A stretch of 64,000 nt of DNA from Fragilaria crotonensis (taxonomy: Eukaryota; Bacillariophyta; Fragilariophyceae; Fragilariales; Fragilariaceae), in assembly GCA_022925895.1 (NCBI GenBank), contig JAKSYS010000291.1, forward strand, positions 1-64,000, read 5' to 3'. This document shows, piece by piece, positions 12,632 through 23,380 of the stretch. The notes beneath the pieces are model-generated. The model saw only the letters and a program-made list of their open reading frames with translations, ran no database searches and was not told the DNA's origin. The translations under genes were made by a program, and so were the position numbers. The first letter of the stretch is position 1; every line of letters begins with the position of its first letter.

Positions 12632-14259
12632 ATGATTTCCTCAATTCGATCATGGTCACATTCCTCCGTGCATAGAAGCAGGAGTCTTCCATCGTGGAGA
12701 GGCCTCTCGTCGTATGATTTTCTGCAGACATCGTTGCGGTGGCGGAAGCGACTTGCTTTGGACGCTGAGTCGACCGAAGCCGATTTGGTCCCTTTGGACC
12801 GTAGCGAATGGGACGCCTTGCTACAAAAAATCAAGTCTCCTTCCACAAAGGAATGGCTCGAAAGTCAAACTGGAGTGATTCGGGTGCCGAAAAGTCTCGT
12901 CTCGGATGTTGCTCCAGAGTTGCCTGGTTATCCCTCAAAGGCCGAGAGTATTATGTTGCTGAGAATGGAAGCCGACTCCGACCCTTCCGAAGGGGGCTTC
13001 TTGCCTCCATCCAAGCATTGGCATGCTCTGGCCAATGTTAGATCAGAAACAGCGCATCGAGTACAAGGTGTTGGTAGTGTGACTGACGCTGTCGATTCCT
13101 ATCTCTCGTCCTGCTACACGTTTGATCGATATCAGGCACGCAAGAAGACTGAAAGCACAAAGCCACATCTCAGACTTTACTTTCCGGACCTGCCTAAAGA
13201 ATCTGCAGCACTCATGGGCGCTATCTATTGGGCTCAAGATCTCATTTCGGCTCCAGCAAATGACTTGACACCGGGCGCCTTGCAACACGCGGCTCAAGAC
13301 TGGGCCAACTCTGTTGCACACGTGGAAATGAAACCGTTGTGGAGACAACCTTCTAACTTATAATGGCACTCTTTCCACCCACTATGGTTGTGGCATGATC
13401 CATGCTGTTGGTCGAGGTGCGCAAGAACCGGATCGAGAACCTCGTTTGATAATGCTCCGATACAGGCCGCCGGCAACCACAGCAACCACCAACACGCCAC
13501 CAGCGTCACCACGCGCACCAATAGCCTTGGTTGGCAAAGGAGTCACTTTTGACACGGGTGGTCTCAACTTAAAATCTGGGGAGAATATGCTGAATATGAA
13601 GAAAGACATGGGCGGAGCAGCACGCGCTGGGACTTCTGCGAGTTTTGGTGGAAGGAACTTCCTGAACCCCATTGATTGCTGGATTCCAGCAGTCGAGAAT
13701 GTAATGGACGGCAATTCGTATCGACCAGGAGATATCTTGACGAGTGTCAATGGCACCACGACCGAGATTGGAAATACCGACGCTGAAGGCCGACTAATTC
13801 TGGCTGACACCCTTGCCTTGGCTTGTGCAACGAAACCTGACATGATCTTGGATTTTGCCACTCTGACTGGTGCCCAGCGCGTGGCTCTTGGATTGGATAT
13901 ACCTGCAGTTTTCGGAAACGTCCCGCAGCTCATTCGAAATCATGATTGCTGCCGAGATGGAACGAGATCCTATCTGGCAGCTTCCGTTATGGGAGGGATA
14001 TCGTCATCGTGTGAAGTCTAAGATAGCAGATTACAGAAACGTCCCAAGCGATGGTGGCATGGGCGGAGCCATCACTGCCGCTTTATATCTGAGTGAATTT
14101 GTCGACAGAGATATTCCTTGGTTGCACATTGACTTCAACGGACTCGACAAGAACACGGGTTTAGGACAAGCACAGACGTTGAGAACATTCAATCGATTTC
14201 TCTGGAGCCACTACGTAGACGATGACATCAATTCCAGAACAAACAATAAACGCAAATAG
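12632..14259 (+). CDS. Leucyl aminopeptidase, M17 family
   Basis: A two-metal exopeptidase that removes N-terminal residues from peptides. The catalytic half shows VGKGVTFDTGG (metal-binding Lys and Asp), MKKDMGGAA (Asp), ENVMDGNSYRPGD and the signature NTDAEGRLILAD (Asp, Glu and active-site Arg). The start MISSIRSWSHSSVHRSRSL is basic and hydroxylated, consistent with an organelle presequence. The frame changes near 13340 and 13925. A compensated pair of shifts at about 13620-13665 hides a normal helix (HALGLLRVLVEG). All lie in conserved sequence, so either the assembly has indels or the gene is decaying. Confidence 0.9.
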
Positions 14260-14367
14260 ACTTTTCAAAACATTTACATTGAATCTGACCGCGCCAGCGC
14301 TGTATCTAGGTCACTCTAGGATTCAAGATTTCCAAAATCTTGTTCGAGTTGTTGACACTCACTACGG

Positions 14368-17300
14368 TCAGAATTGCCACAGTTCTTCGTCCATCGCCAA
14401 TCTGCTCCACTGTTTGCACACCAATCCAGCATTGTAAATCTCATCGTTGGACAAAAACGAAAAGACCGCCAATGCAGTCGTCTTGGGCTGCTCTGGGAGC
14501 TCCCCAAAGTACGGCAGAGTAGCTTCCTTTTGTCCTGGACTGAGCTGTCGCTTTTGTTTACTTGAATAGGGGTCGTATCCGAGGCGAACCCCTGGTGTTC
14601 TTGGAACGGTTACTATGGGGGATTCCGGTCGGGATTCTTTTATTGGCTCGTTAATTTCCAACGCCACTTCAGGCAGCACCGGTTGAGAAGCTTCAGATGA
14701 AGACACTGGATGAAGTCCTACCGATGCTTCAACCACTTCCTCTACTTGGCATTGAACTGGTTTAAGAGCTTCAGTCGGAGTTGACGGATGCGCTTCTTTC
14801 AACGACTCGTCCATTTCCATCACCTCGTCAGGCTGCACTGGTTGAAAAGGTTGAGTGGGAGGTGGTTCTTTCGATGACTTATCATCGGTCAACGCCACCA
14901 AGTCAGGTTGTCTTGATTTAGACTCGACAATTGGCGTTGCCGGAGGTCGCTCAGTCGACGACGATTCAAGGGTATCGACTGGTTCGGATGCAGCAACAAA
15001 TTCGTCGTCTTTTGGATCAGGGTCGGACATGACTGTGTCTAGCGGAGGATCACTAATTGGTGGCGACACCGAGGATGCGTTGGGTTCCACTGGAGGTGTC
15101 GACATAAGCCTTACAGGTTCGGCAACACCAAGTGTCGCAGTAGGATTCATTTTCTTTTCAGCAACTGGTGTCGCAACCGCTTTCGCGGATTCAGGAGCAT
15201 CAGTGGTCGTGACAGACTTAGGCTCGCTAACGTTTGTTTTGTTAGATACCGAGGCTGCACGTGGAGGCGGTTTGGTTGTTGCTGTTGCAGATTCACTTTG
15301 CCTACCACTCTTTGACACGTTGCCAGAGCTTTGCTGGGCATGAGCATGCGAAGAGGGAGCCTTGATGATGCATCGCCATACCCATTGTGGGGTATCCCAC
15401 TGGAGGGTGCGCCATCGAGGGACGTCCCATGTAGTGAGGCGGAGGACCTGGAGGCGCACTGCGTGGGGAGTACAGGTGATGCGGGGGAGGACTGGGGCGC
15501 ATCATGTGATGCGGCGGGTGATGCTGGCCGTGGTGACCGTGAGTGTGATGAGTAGGGCTTGGAGATGGTGCAGCATGCCTCCCACCGGATGCCGATGGCG
15601 GGGCGTTAATAGTACGGGGTTGTGGTGGAGGAGCGTTTTTTACCTTTCCAAGCATCATCGGCTGTTTGCATGGCAAACTCAGCGCCTCGGTGATCCTTGA
15701 TCTTTCGTCGTTTGTCGATCAAAGCTTGCGATCCCACGTAATTCAAACAATCAACGCACTTGCACTTGTTTCCACACATGACGCCTGCTTGGAAACACTG
15801 AACAGGCGGAGGGGCATGTGAGGGCGGAGTAGATAAAACAAAACAAAATGAGGAACGGCAACACTAACCTCGCAGTACTTTTTAAGGCATTCCGACCGTT
15901 TACATTTGCATCCCATATTGTGCGCACTTTGAGGTGTTGCCCCAGTCGGACGGGGGTCGACTCGAGCAATAATTCGGGGTTTGAATGCATTAGGGTTCTT
16001 GGCGCGCGTATCCTTCATCGCCTTGTTTCGAATGTCCTCGTGCTCAGTGTTGTTTCTGCAGTCGTTGCAATTACAGCCGTCACAAACCAATTCAGCAGCG
16101 AAGCATTCACAGTACAACTTAAGACATTTAGATTTTTTGCAATTGCAAGGGTTGCGTCGGTCACTGGATGATACCGTCGACTTTTCTGACGGCGTACTTG
16201 CTACCCTTGGAGGCCTGTGGGCACTGGTTGGAGTTGGCAAGTTCGGGTTTGGTTGGGCTGGTGGATACCGAGAAGCGGAGGCCGATATGGAAACGGGTTG
16301 ACGGCCTGATATAGACGACGCCGAGTGGAATGGCGATGGATGGCGTGACTGCGAGGGCGGTATACGACTTGGAGGTGGAGCACCAACTTTGACAGGTGTG
16401 TTGATGTCAGCGCGATATGGAGTTCCTCTGTTGTGTTCATAGGCTTGTCCAGGGTGTGTCAGCGATGGTGGTGCCGAGCGTGTAGGCGCCGCATTGCCAC
16501 GGACCATGCTGTTGATTCCTTCCAAACTCCGTCTTGTTTCCAGATTCTTAGCACCTATGTCGCCGATTTCTAAGCGAACGGGACCAGGTGCCTGACGACT
16601 ATCGTACCAAGGCGACCTTCTGTTTCCGCTCCTTTGATGAGATGGTGCTAGGGGCGAGGGGAAAATCTGTCGTTTCGTACTTGATGGCGGTTGACTCAAT
16701 CGTTGCGCCGACGCTGGGTGCGAATGAGGTAAAGTGGACGGATTATCTCCACCACCTTTTTTATCGTAGTACAGTGGAAAATCCCTTTCTCTGGAAGGTC
16801 TCACTGGTGAACCGAGAGGCATAGTGCCCGGCATATGCGCTAATTCGTTAATGAAGTTCAAACCAGGCGATTCAAGACGAGTGGATCTGGTTCGACGCTG
16901 GTGAATAGACGGAGGAACTCGCATGCGATCACCATCCTCGACAAGACTCAATCTAGCGTCCAAAACTTCACCTTCCATTGGCAAAGCAGGAGAATCATCC
17001 TCGAAAGAGGCAAACGAAGGTCCCATTGGGGAGAAACCATCCAGATGCCCTCCAGGCGTGTCCATCATCCCAAAGCTACCGTACATGCCTATACTTGGCG
17101 TGCCCGCGCTAGTTCCCCAAATGGGCGACCTCTTGAATTTCTGCGGTGAGGTATGCATCCAATGAGTTTCCGCGACGGTGGTGCGATTTAAGTCCCACGA
17201 ACAAAACGGCGAATAGCTTACCTTCGCAGAGCCTGTGTTTGACACTGGCGAACGAAAAGGAGACCGGACTTTGGATTTATCCTTTTCAGGTGTACTTTCC

Positions 17301-18610
17301 CACCTGAGCCTTCTTGCTAATTGGTGATGTATTGCGACTTTCGTATGGAGGCTTTTGAGGTGGCGGAGGCCTCTCATAGTCGTATGCTCGAGGTGACGAC
17401 CACGGTGGTAAATCTGGCTGGTAACCACTGGAATGATAAGGCGGCGGGTAACCATAGCCCGGCGGGGAACTCCGGGAGATGGACCACTGTAGTATCCTGC
17501 TGGAGGGTGGTTCTGTGTGTACTGGGGTGGAGAAGCCCTGTACCTGTAAATGTTTCGGTTGTACGAAGGAGACCCTCTCAGGAGGTCTCCTATGCGCTTT
17601 CGGGTCTCTAGGAGGATCCAGTATCGAAGCTGCCTAGATCAAGGATGGGCGGACCAAAATAGTCATCGTTGGTCATCAAATCCAAATCACCATGGCCGTA
17701 TCCGGATGAGTCTAATTTCATGTTTTCACTTGAACGTCCTTGTTGCCCAGCTGCTCTGGAATCTCGATCCTGATAAATTGTGAGTTGCAGTCGAATTAGT
17801 GGTTTATCAATCAGAGTTGAGCAATCGTGCCAATGGCATCGAAGAGCATACAAAATCATCGCAAGTAGAAATGAAGGAGACATGGTGAATACATGAGGTC
17901 CATAACGATTCGTGAGACGCGATGGTGAGTGGAATATAGGAGGAAGGCAATGGTGAGAACAATCATAGGATGCTAAGCAAACGAGAAGCAATCGGATTGG
18001 AGGCCAAACTGACGCGCTGCGTAGAAATGCACCAGCGTCTCAATGTGAGCACAACGGTAACCACGACTGTTCCAGCTACGATGATGTGAATCCAACTGAC
18101 TTGGTCATCATAGTTTTTATGGATTGCAGACGTGTCTTGACTCCGGCTCGATTTGTGACCAAAACATAGTCATGACAGTTTAGAGTCACCTTCAACAATA
18201 TAGTGAAGAAATTAGGTGCGCATGCCGCCCAAACCGAGTAAAGGACGCGCCAGGAAACGAGTCGCAGTGATAATACGCACCTGAGAATAGGAATGGCCCG
18301 TATGGATTGGACTGGATCTAGGTTGCATTGATGCAGACGTTGATTCTCGACTTCTGCTCCATTGGCTGTTACGGGTCGGACTTAGAATCTTCTTCGCAGT
18401 CGACGGTTTTTGTTTACTTCTTCTGGACGTCAAAGGTGACGGGGGCTGGAACGCACTATTCTTAACGTTCTCCTTGTCTAGTGATTCAGACCTTTCTGTC
18501 TTGCTTTCAGTCTGAGTCGCATCATTGGAGCACGCTGTTGCGTCGATGATCATGCCACTTGACAACGATGAAGATGGGGGTCGACTCTTACTCCTTGTGC
18601 GATGAGGCAT
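14368..18610 (-). CDS. CXC (tesmin/LIN54-like) DNA-binding protein with C-terminal F-box
   Basis: CXC proteins bind CHR-type promoter elements in cell-cycle control. Exon 1 (18610-18283) begins MPHRTRSKSRPP and ends at GTGCGT. An intron of about 510 bp leads to GATCGAGATTCC near 17773. A Pro/Ser/Tyr-rich linker follows, with a probable 78-bp in-phase intron at about 17219-17142. Two Cys-rich repeats come next: NPCNCKKSKCLKLYCECFA (about 16.15 kb) and MGCKCKRSECLKKYCE (about 15.9 kb). The second is split by a short intron and resumes as CFQAGVMCGNKCKCVDC near 15790. A His/Pro/Met-rich linker, a long Glu/Pro/Ser tail and an F-box-like end (AVFSFLSNDEIYNAGLVCKQW) close the frame. The frame changes near 17300, 15640 (an A run) and 15350. 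Two separate genes remain possible. Confidence 0.75.
17567..17589. repeat. Short inverted repeat inside the CXC gene
   Basis: GGAGACC and GGTCTCC form a 7-bp stem around a 9-base loop. It is small and may be chance. Confidence 0.4.
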
Positions 18611-18807
18611 TTGCGAGCAGTTTTGAATTCGAGAAACGTGCCTGCAGCAAAAACTGCAAACTACGACGTCCAAAGACTCCCAATCAGAAGCAAAAAGCAC
18701 CTACGGAAGCAGAAGGTAGTTTCTGATCGTCGCCCCCTTCGTAACTGATCAGCAAATACACCTCTAAATCTGGATGTAGTGCAGCAACTGGCCCCAGTAA
18801 TCCCCCC

Positions 18808-19149
18808 TTAAAAATCTCTTGACAGCCTCAATAATGTTCCTGTCGTAATATGGATATAATCTTCAACTCCCACGGCATCAACAACCTCGCGTAGGGTTTC
18901 TAGATGGCGCCTTTGTTGGAAATGTTGCACCAACGAGGAAACTCGGACTTCCATCAACTTGGAACAGAGACTTTGGCGACGCAGAGGTAGTTTAGTACGG
19001 AAAAGTCGACGAATACGGCGGGAAAACATGGCGCGGATCCAATTGAGCCCTGTTTCCACAAGACTCCATGATATGTTTTTAATCCATTTCTGAAGCTTGA
19101 TATCCGCCAACGGAGGGAATGCGATGAATTTGACAGATTTTGACCTCAC
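18808..19149 (-). CDS. Small basic hypothetical protein
   Basis: An open frame of 113 codons, rich in Arg and Leu, with no recognised domain. It lies upstream of the CXC gene on the same strand and could be an upstream exon, a decayed fragment or chance. No function is proposed. Confidence 0.25.
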   Translation of the reverse strand: MRSKSVKFIAFPPLADIKLQKWIKNISWSLVETGLNWIRAMFSRRIRRLFRTKLPLRRQSLCSKLMEVRVSSLVQHFQQRRHLETLREVVDAVGVEDYIHITTGTLLRLSRDF

Positions 19150-19991
19150 CCACTCCTATTCCAAAGTAAGCAATTAAATTCAAATTTGTGGGATAGAGCT
19201 TAAATCCCGCTCTATGTTGGACATTGGCGGTACTTTTCGTAGGTTGATTTCTACTTAGTAACCGTTGGATCTTATTTTTGGCGAAGAATGCTATGATTGT
19301 ATTCAGACTTGTACAAGACATGGAAAACATGTACATCGTAGGTCACGGTTCAAGGGCCATCGATCACGGACCACACAAGGGACGTCATGAAATTTCGCGC
19401 ACCCTACTCAAGAGGTGCAAAAAGGGAGGGAACAGTAAACACACAACGCAACAGTGTAAGTAGAAATACTTGCACCATCAGGTACTGTACATGAAGTACA
19501 GTCGCACGTTGCTGGTTGGTAGTAGAATTAGTAACAGTAGTACCAGGTACAGTTTAACATTTTAGTACGGTACTACTACCAGTACTTGTACCACAATTCC
19601 TAATTCCTTGTGACCTCACTACAGTACTTGTAATCGTTGCACTCAGTACTCCAGTACTTGTATTCCGTAATATATGTACCAGTATGTTAGCACCTTATGT
19701 ACGACAGTAGAAGAGATCGGTCCTGAAGAAATAGTAGCGGAACCAGTGTACAAGTACCTGGTATGCCTTGTAGTCTGTACAGTAGATTCCGGAATTGATT
19801 TTGAATATGGCTCATAACCGCACCCCTTCACCAATCGAATTTCACTCTACGCAACACTTTCTGAGTCGAGAGTCGAGAGTCGAGAGTCTACTCTCTAGAT
19901 TCGAGAGGCGAGAGGCGAGAGACCAAGACGAGGTGGCAAGTGACAAGACTCGGTTCATTCATCACTCACTGAAATACCGAAGCAGCGAACC
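19150..19991. other. Intergenic, GTAC-rich; GAGAGTC tandem run
   Basis: 19480-19790 is dense in GTAC words. About 19863-19925 holds imperfect GAGAGTC and GAGAGGC tandem units immediately upstream of the RIO2 gene. No gene seen. Confidence 0.5.
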
Positions 19992-21695
19992 ATGAAGCTC
20001 GATCCCACAGTGTTGAGGAACATGAACCGCCAAGACTTTCGAGTTTTGGCGGCTGTTGAAACAGGCATGAAATCCCATGAGCTTGTGCCGGCTCCTCTGA
20101 TTGCGTCCATCGCCAATCTTCGTCACGGAGGGAGTGCTAAGGTTCTGTCAACCCTGTTGCGTGACAAGCTGCTATCCCATGACAGAAGCTGTGGCTATGA
20201 CGGATATCGCTTGACGACGTCGGGGTATGATATCATGGCACTGGAGAATCTGAAAGCCAGAGGAATAGTGGCTGCACTCGGTGATAAGATTGGAACTGGG
20301 AAGGAGTCGGATGTGTATCTGGCAGCGACTCCCGACGGCAAGCAGGTTGTTCTCAAGTTTCATCGATTGGGAAGAACGTCATTCCGTGATGTTAAAAAGA
20401 AGCGAGACTACTTCAACGTTAACGCTGTATCCAAGAATAGGAAGGGAGTGGCTACTTTTCATCAACAACCAAACTCATGGTTGTTTTTGAGTCGAATTTC
20501 GGCCTTGAAGGAATATGCCTTTATGAAGGCCTTGCATGAAGTGGGCTATCCAACCCCTCAACCTGTCGGTCATAATCGTCACATTGTTGCTATGGGCTTA
20601 GTCCGTGGGGTTCCTCTCTACCAAGTCCACGTCAACCGCGTCTCCGCCGAACAAGCCGAATCGATCTTCCAGCAGAGCACTGCGTTGGCATCTCGTCTCG
20701 GTGCCCACGGGCTGGTACATTGTGATCTGAACGAGTTCAACCTAATGGTTGACCTCAGCGGAATTCAAAATACAATCGCCGAGGACAACGATGTGGCAGA
20801 ACACTACGTTCGGCACTCGGGTATGTCAGTAGTGAGCCAGGGGGCACTCAGTGCACACGGACCGTTGCAAAAACATCAATTTGACGGCACTGGCGAGATT
20901 GTCACTGAGGCACCTCCCGAACCAAAAGAGTTCTTGGAAAATGGCGAGCCCAAGCCCACTGTTACGTTGATTGATTTTCCGCAAATGGTTAGCACTCGTC
21001 ATCCGAATGCGAAAGAATTGTATGACCGTGATTTGAATTGCTTGAAGCGATTTTTTGTCACGAAGCTTAAGTGTGTTCCCGAGCAGGGATGGGATGAATT
21101 GATCCCAAAATGGGAGGACGTGATAAAGTCACAGGACGGCGAAAGGATTGCTGCATTAGACGACGAATCCACGTGCGAGGGATCCAAACTACAGGTTCGA
21201 CTTGACGAAGAACTCCAGGCTAGTGGATATTCAGAAAACGACTCCAATCGGGATATGGAACTCTATTACTACCACCGAGATCCCGCCCGAGGTCTTTGCC
21301 AGATTAGAGATGTTGAAGAAGAAGATTCAGATCAAGATGATCGAGGTGACGAGGAGGGATCGGTCGAAGGAGGACACGACGTCGCAGCTGAGATCCTCGA
21401 GTCTCAACCTTCAAGTTACCCTGGCCTCGGAACGGAAGTTCCTGACATTGATGACGACTCGATTGAGTCGGAGAAAGGGATGGCCATACCAGTGTTCAAT
21501 TTGCTGGATGACGAGCAAAGGTCAGTCTTTACATCTCAGACCCGTGCGATGGCGGAAGAGAAGGCCAGGGCTCGTGTTCGAATGCACTTAGAGGAGCGCA
21601 AGAAGAAGTCTAGTCGAAAGAGTGCATTTCAGTCACGCAACAACAACAAGACTTTCGTCAAGGGCAAGCGTGTGTACGATGATTTGAAATTCTAA
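19992..21695 (+). CDS. RIOK2: RIO2-type atypical protein kinase
   Basis: RIO2 acts as an ATPase/kinase in final maturation of the 40S ribosomal subunit. The 567-residue frame is complete. A winged-helix N domain (about 1-90) precedes the RIO P-loop GTGKESDVY (101-109) and the ATP-contacting Lys in VVLKFHR (about 122). The catalytic loop HCDLNEFNLM follows (Asp about 245), then the metal-binding LIDFPQMVSTRHPNA (Asp about 328). Two insertions are unusual: about 16 residues near 145-160, before SWLFLSRISALKEYA, and about 60 residues between the catalytic and metal loops, where typical RIO2 proteins have about 15. The tail is acidic then Lys/Arg-rich, ending in a basic stretch suited to nuclear traffic. 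No intron or frameshift is seen. Confidence 0.95.
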   Translation: MKLDPTVLRNMNRQDFRVLAAVETGMKSHELVPAPLIASIANLRHGGSAKVLSTLLRDKLLSHDRSCGYDGYRLTTSGYDIMALENLKARGIVAALGDKIGTGKESDVYLAATPDGKQVVLKFHRLGRTSFRDVKKKRDYFNVNAVSKNRKGVATFHQQPNSWLFLSRISALKEYAFMKALHEVGYPTPQPVGHNRHIVAMGLVRGVPLYQVHVNRVSAEQAESIFQQSTALASRLGAHGLVHCDLNEFNLMVDLSGIQNTIAEDNDVAEHYVRHSGMSVVSQGALSAHGPLQKHQFDGTGEIVTEAPPEPKEFLENGEPKPTVTLIDFPQMVSTRHPNAKELYDRDLNCLKRFFVTKLKCVPEQGWDELIPKWEDVIKSQDGERIAALDDESTCEGSKLQVRLDEELQASGYSENDSNRDMELYYYHRDPARGLCQIRDVEEEDSDQDDRGDEEGSVEGGHDVAAEILESQPSSYPGLGTEVPDIDDDSIESEKGMAIPVFNLLDDEQRSVFTSQTRAMAEEKARARVRMHLEERKKKSSRKSAFQSRNNNKTFVKGKRVYDDLKF

Positions 21696-22194
21696 GGTTC
21701 AGTTCTCTTTTCAGGGGCTTGCAATCGTTCCTTCATCCTCAAGGCTGAAGGCAGTGAATCGGAAGTATAAATAAACTTTGCATCGATCTACGGTACGCTG
21801 GAGCTCGTTGGAGCACACCTTATCAACGTCGATCGAAGTAAGTCTCAGTGAGATTGAGGATCCGATTATGAGTCTGAGGTGCTGAAAAGTGCGTTCGATA
21901 CGGATGTTGCAGAGATGTTGTGTTACTCCCTGCCGTTCGACAGCGTTATGAACCTTGGGATCGCAAATAGCCAGCCGACATGTTAGAAGATCTGAAACTG
22001 TGGGAGGGCATTTGAGCTACGATGGAAACACCGCGTCAAGCATCCTTGGGCCAGACGGTTCCGGCCGTTTTTTCCTGCCAGACTTTCCATCTGCTGGAGT
22101 CTTGACATGTACGCGCAGTCCAAGACAAGGTATGGACTACGTTTAGACTGTTCAACATCGAAGTAAAATCCTTATAAAAGAATCACTGTAATAA
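21696..22194. other. RIO2 downstream region, no gene seen
   Basis: Only short unconvincing frames are present. ATAAATAAAC near 21768 could serve as a polyadenylation signal for RIO2. Confidence 0.4.
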
Positions 22195-23350
22195 AAAAGC
22201 GAGCTCACCATTTGTTACGGCAAGAAAGTTACAGCTAGTGCCCTAAGCTTGTCTTGTGGTCAGCCGCAAAATCCGTGTTTACTCCTGTACTCGCTAGCCT
22301 CTAAGCCGCCCACGTGCATAGGCAGAGGTGCGTCTCCAAACGCCCCCGCAGTCAATATGGCGCTTGAGCCTTGACAGGCTTACGCCGTCGCAGCGAATGC
22401 ATGGACAACAACTCTTTCGTACGACGTCGCAGCAAATGCTCGTCAAAAGAAGCGCGGGAACAGGAACTTGTAGCCAGCTGTACACTAGGTACAGCATTGG
22501 CATTTTATCTTGCTACCAAGCCAGTCCTGCCCACACGACGCTCAAGTCTCGTCACTAAATATAATATGACCTCCCAGCAAAAGCACGGACAACGACTATT
22601 CCGTTCAACATCGCAGCAAAGAGCATATGCAAAAAAGGTTGTGTATGCAAGGTGCTTGTGAAGGAACCACAGGAATAACTAGACAGTTCTCCTTGTGTTA
22701 CGGCAATGAAACTTCATCCAGTAACCATGCCTGTTCAACTACAGGGCGCTAGAGTCTTGCCAGGACTATGTGCCCTACGCACAAAGAAGTATTTGTTGCT
22801 AGTTTTTAAGGGGGTAATAATTGTAGACTATAAAAGTTATGAGACTGATCAACAACAAGTTGAGATCAGTCCCATCCCTGGTGGGATTGAACTGATCCTC
22901 TTGGATTACCTAGGAGACTCAGTGAGTCTCCAGGAGTTGTCAACCAGTTCTCATTTCTACTGGTTACTCACTTAATGTGTACGGTTGTACTGTTGTACAG
23001 GATCTGTGCTCTACTGTTGCACTGTACTATTGTATTACTAGCCTACCGGTATATCCAAGTACTACAGTATACATGGCCATTGTATTGTAGTATCATACTG
23101 GATACCAGGTACAGTACTAGTAATTTTAGTATACTGTGTGGCACTAGGCTAAAGGTACATGCAGTGTACTGCACTATGTCCTGCAAGCGAAATCATGGAC
23201 AATGACTATGCTCTACGCTGCTCGACATGCAACCAAAAGCAAACGAGAGAGGCACAGTAACAGATAGGACGTTCTAAATGTGTTGAAATTGCAGCTGGTT
23301 ACCAAGCCTGTCCTGTCCACATGGTTTGTTGTTGTCGCACAAGATGTCGC
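22195..23350. repeat. Cluster of diverged dispersed repeat copies
   Basis: At least three degenerate copies of a unit of about 180 bp can be followed by eye at about 22375-22560, 22570-22750 and 23175-23340, with a partial one near 22200-22260. Shared landmarks are CATGGACAA or CACGGACAACGACT near the start, and a later CAAGCCTGTCCTG-like or CCAGTCCTGCCC-like segment. They look like old copies of a short transposon. Confidence 0.5.
22843..22965. repeat. Cluster of perfect short inverted repeats
   Basis: GACTGATC (22843) pairs with GATCAGTC (22864). The same GATCAGT can instead pair with ACTGATC (22891). GGAGACTCA and TGAGTCTCC (22913-22931) form a 9-bp stem, and AACCAG and CTGGTT (22942-22965) a 6-bp stem. 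No protein is supported here. Confidence 0.7.
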
Positions 23351-23380
23351 GCACTTCAATAAATACTTCATTCCTCGTCG

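Noticed and set aside
17142-17219. Extra domain in the CXC protein
   Set aside because: The stretch has GTAAGC and CCGCAG borders and looks like an in-phase intron.
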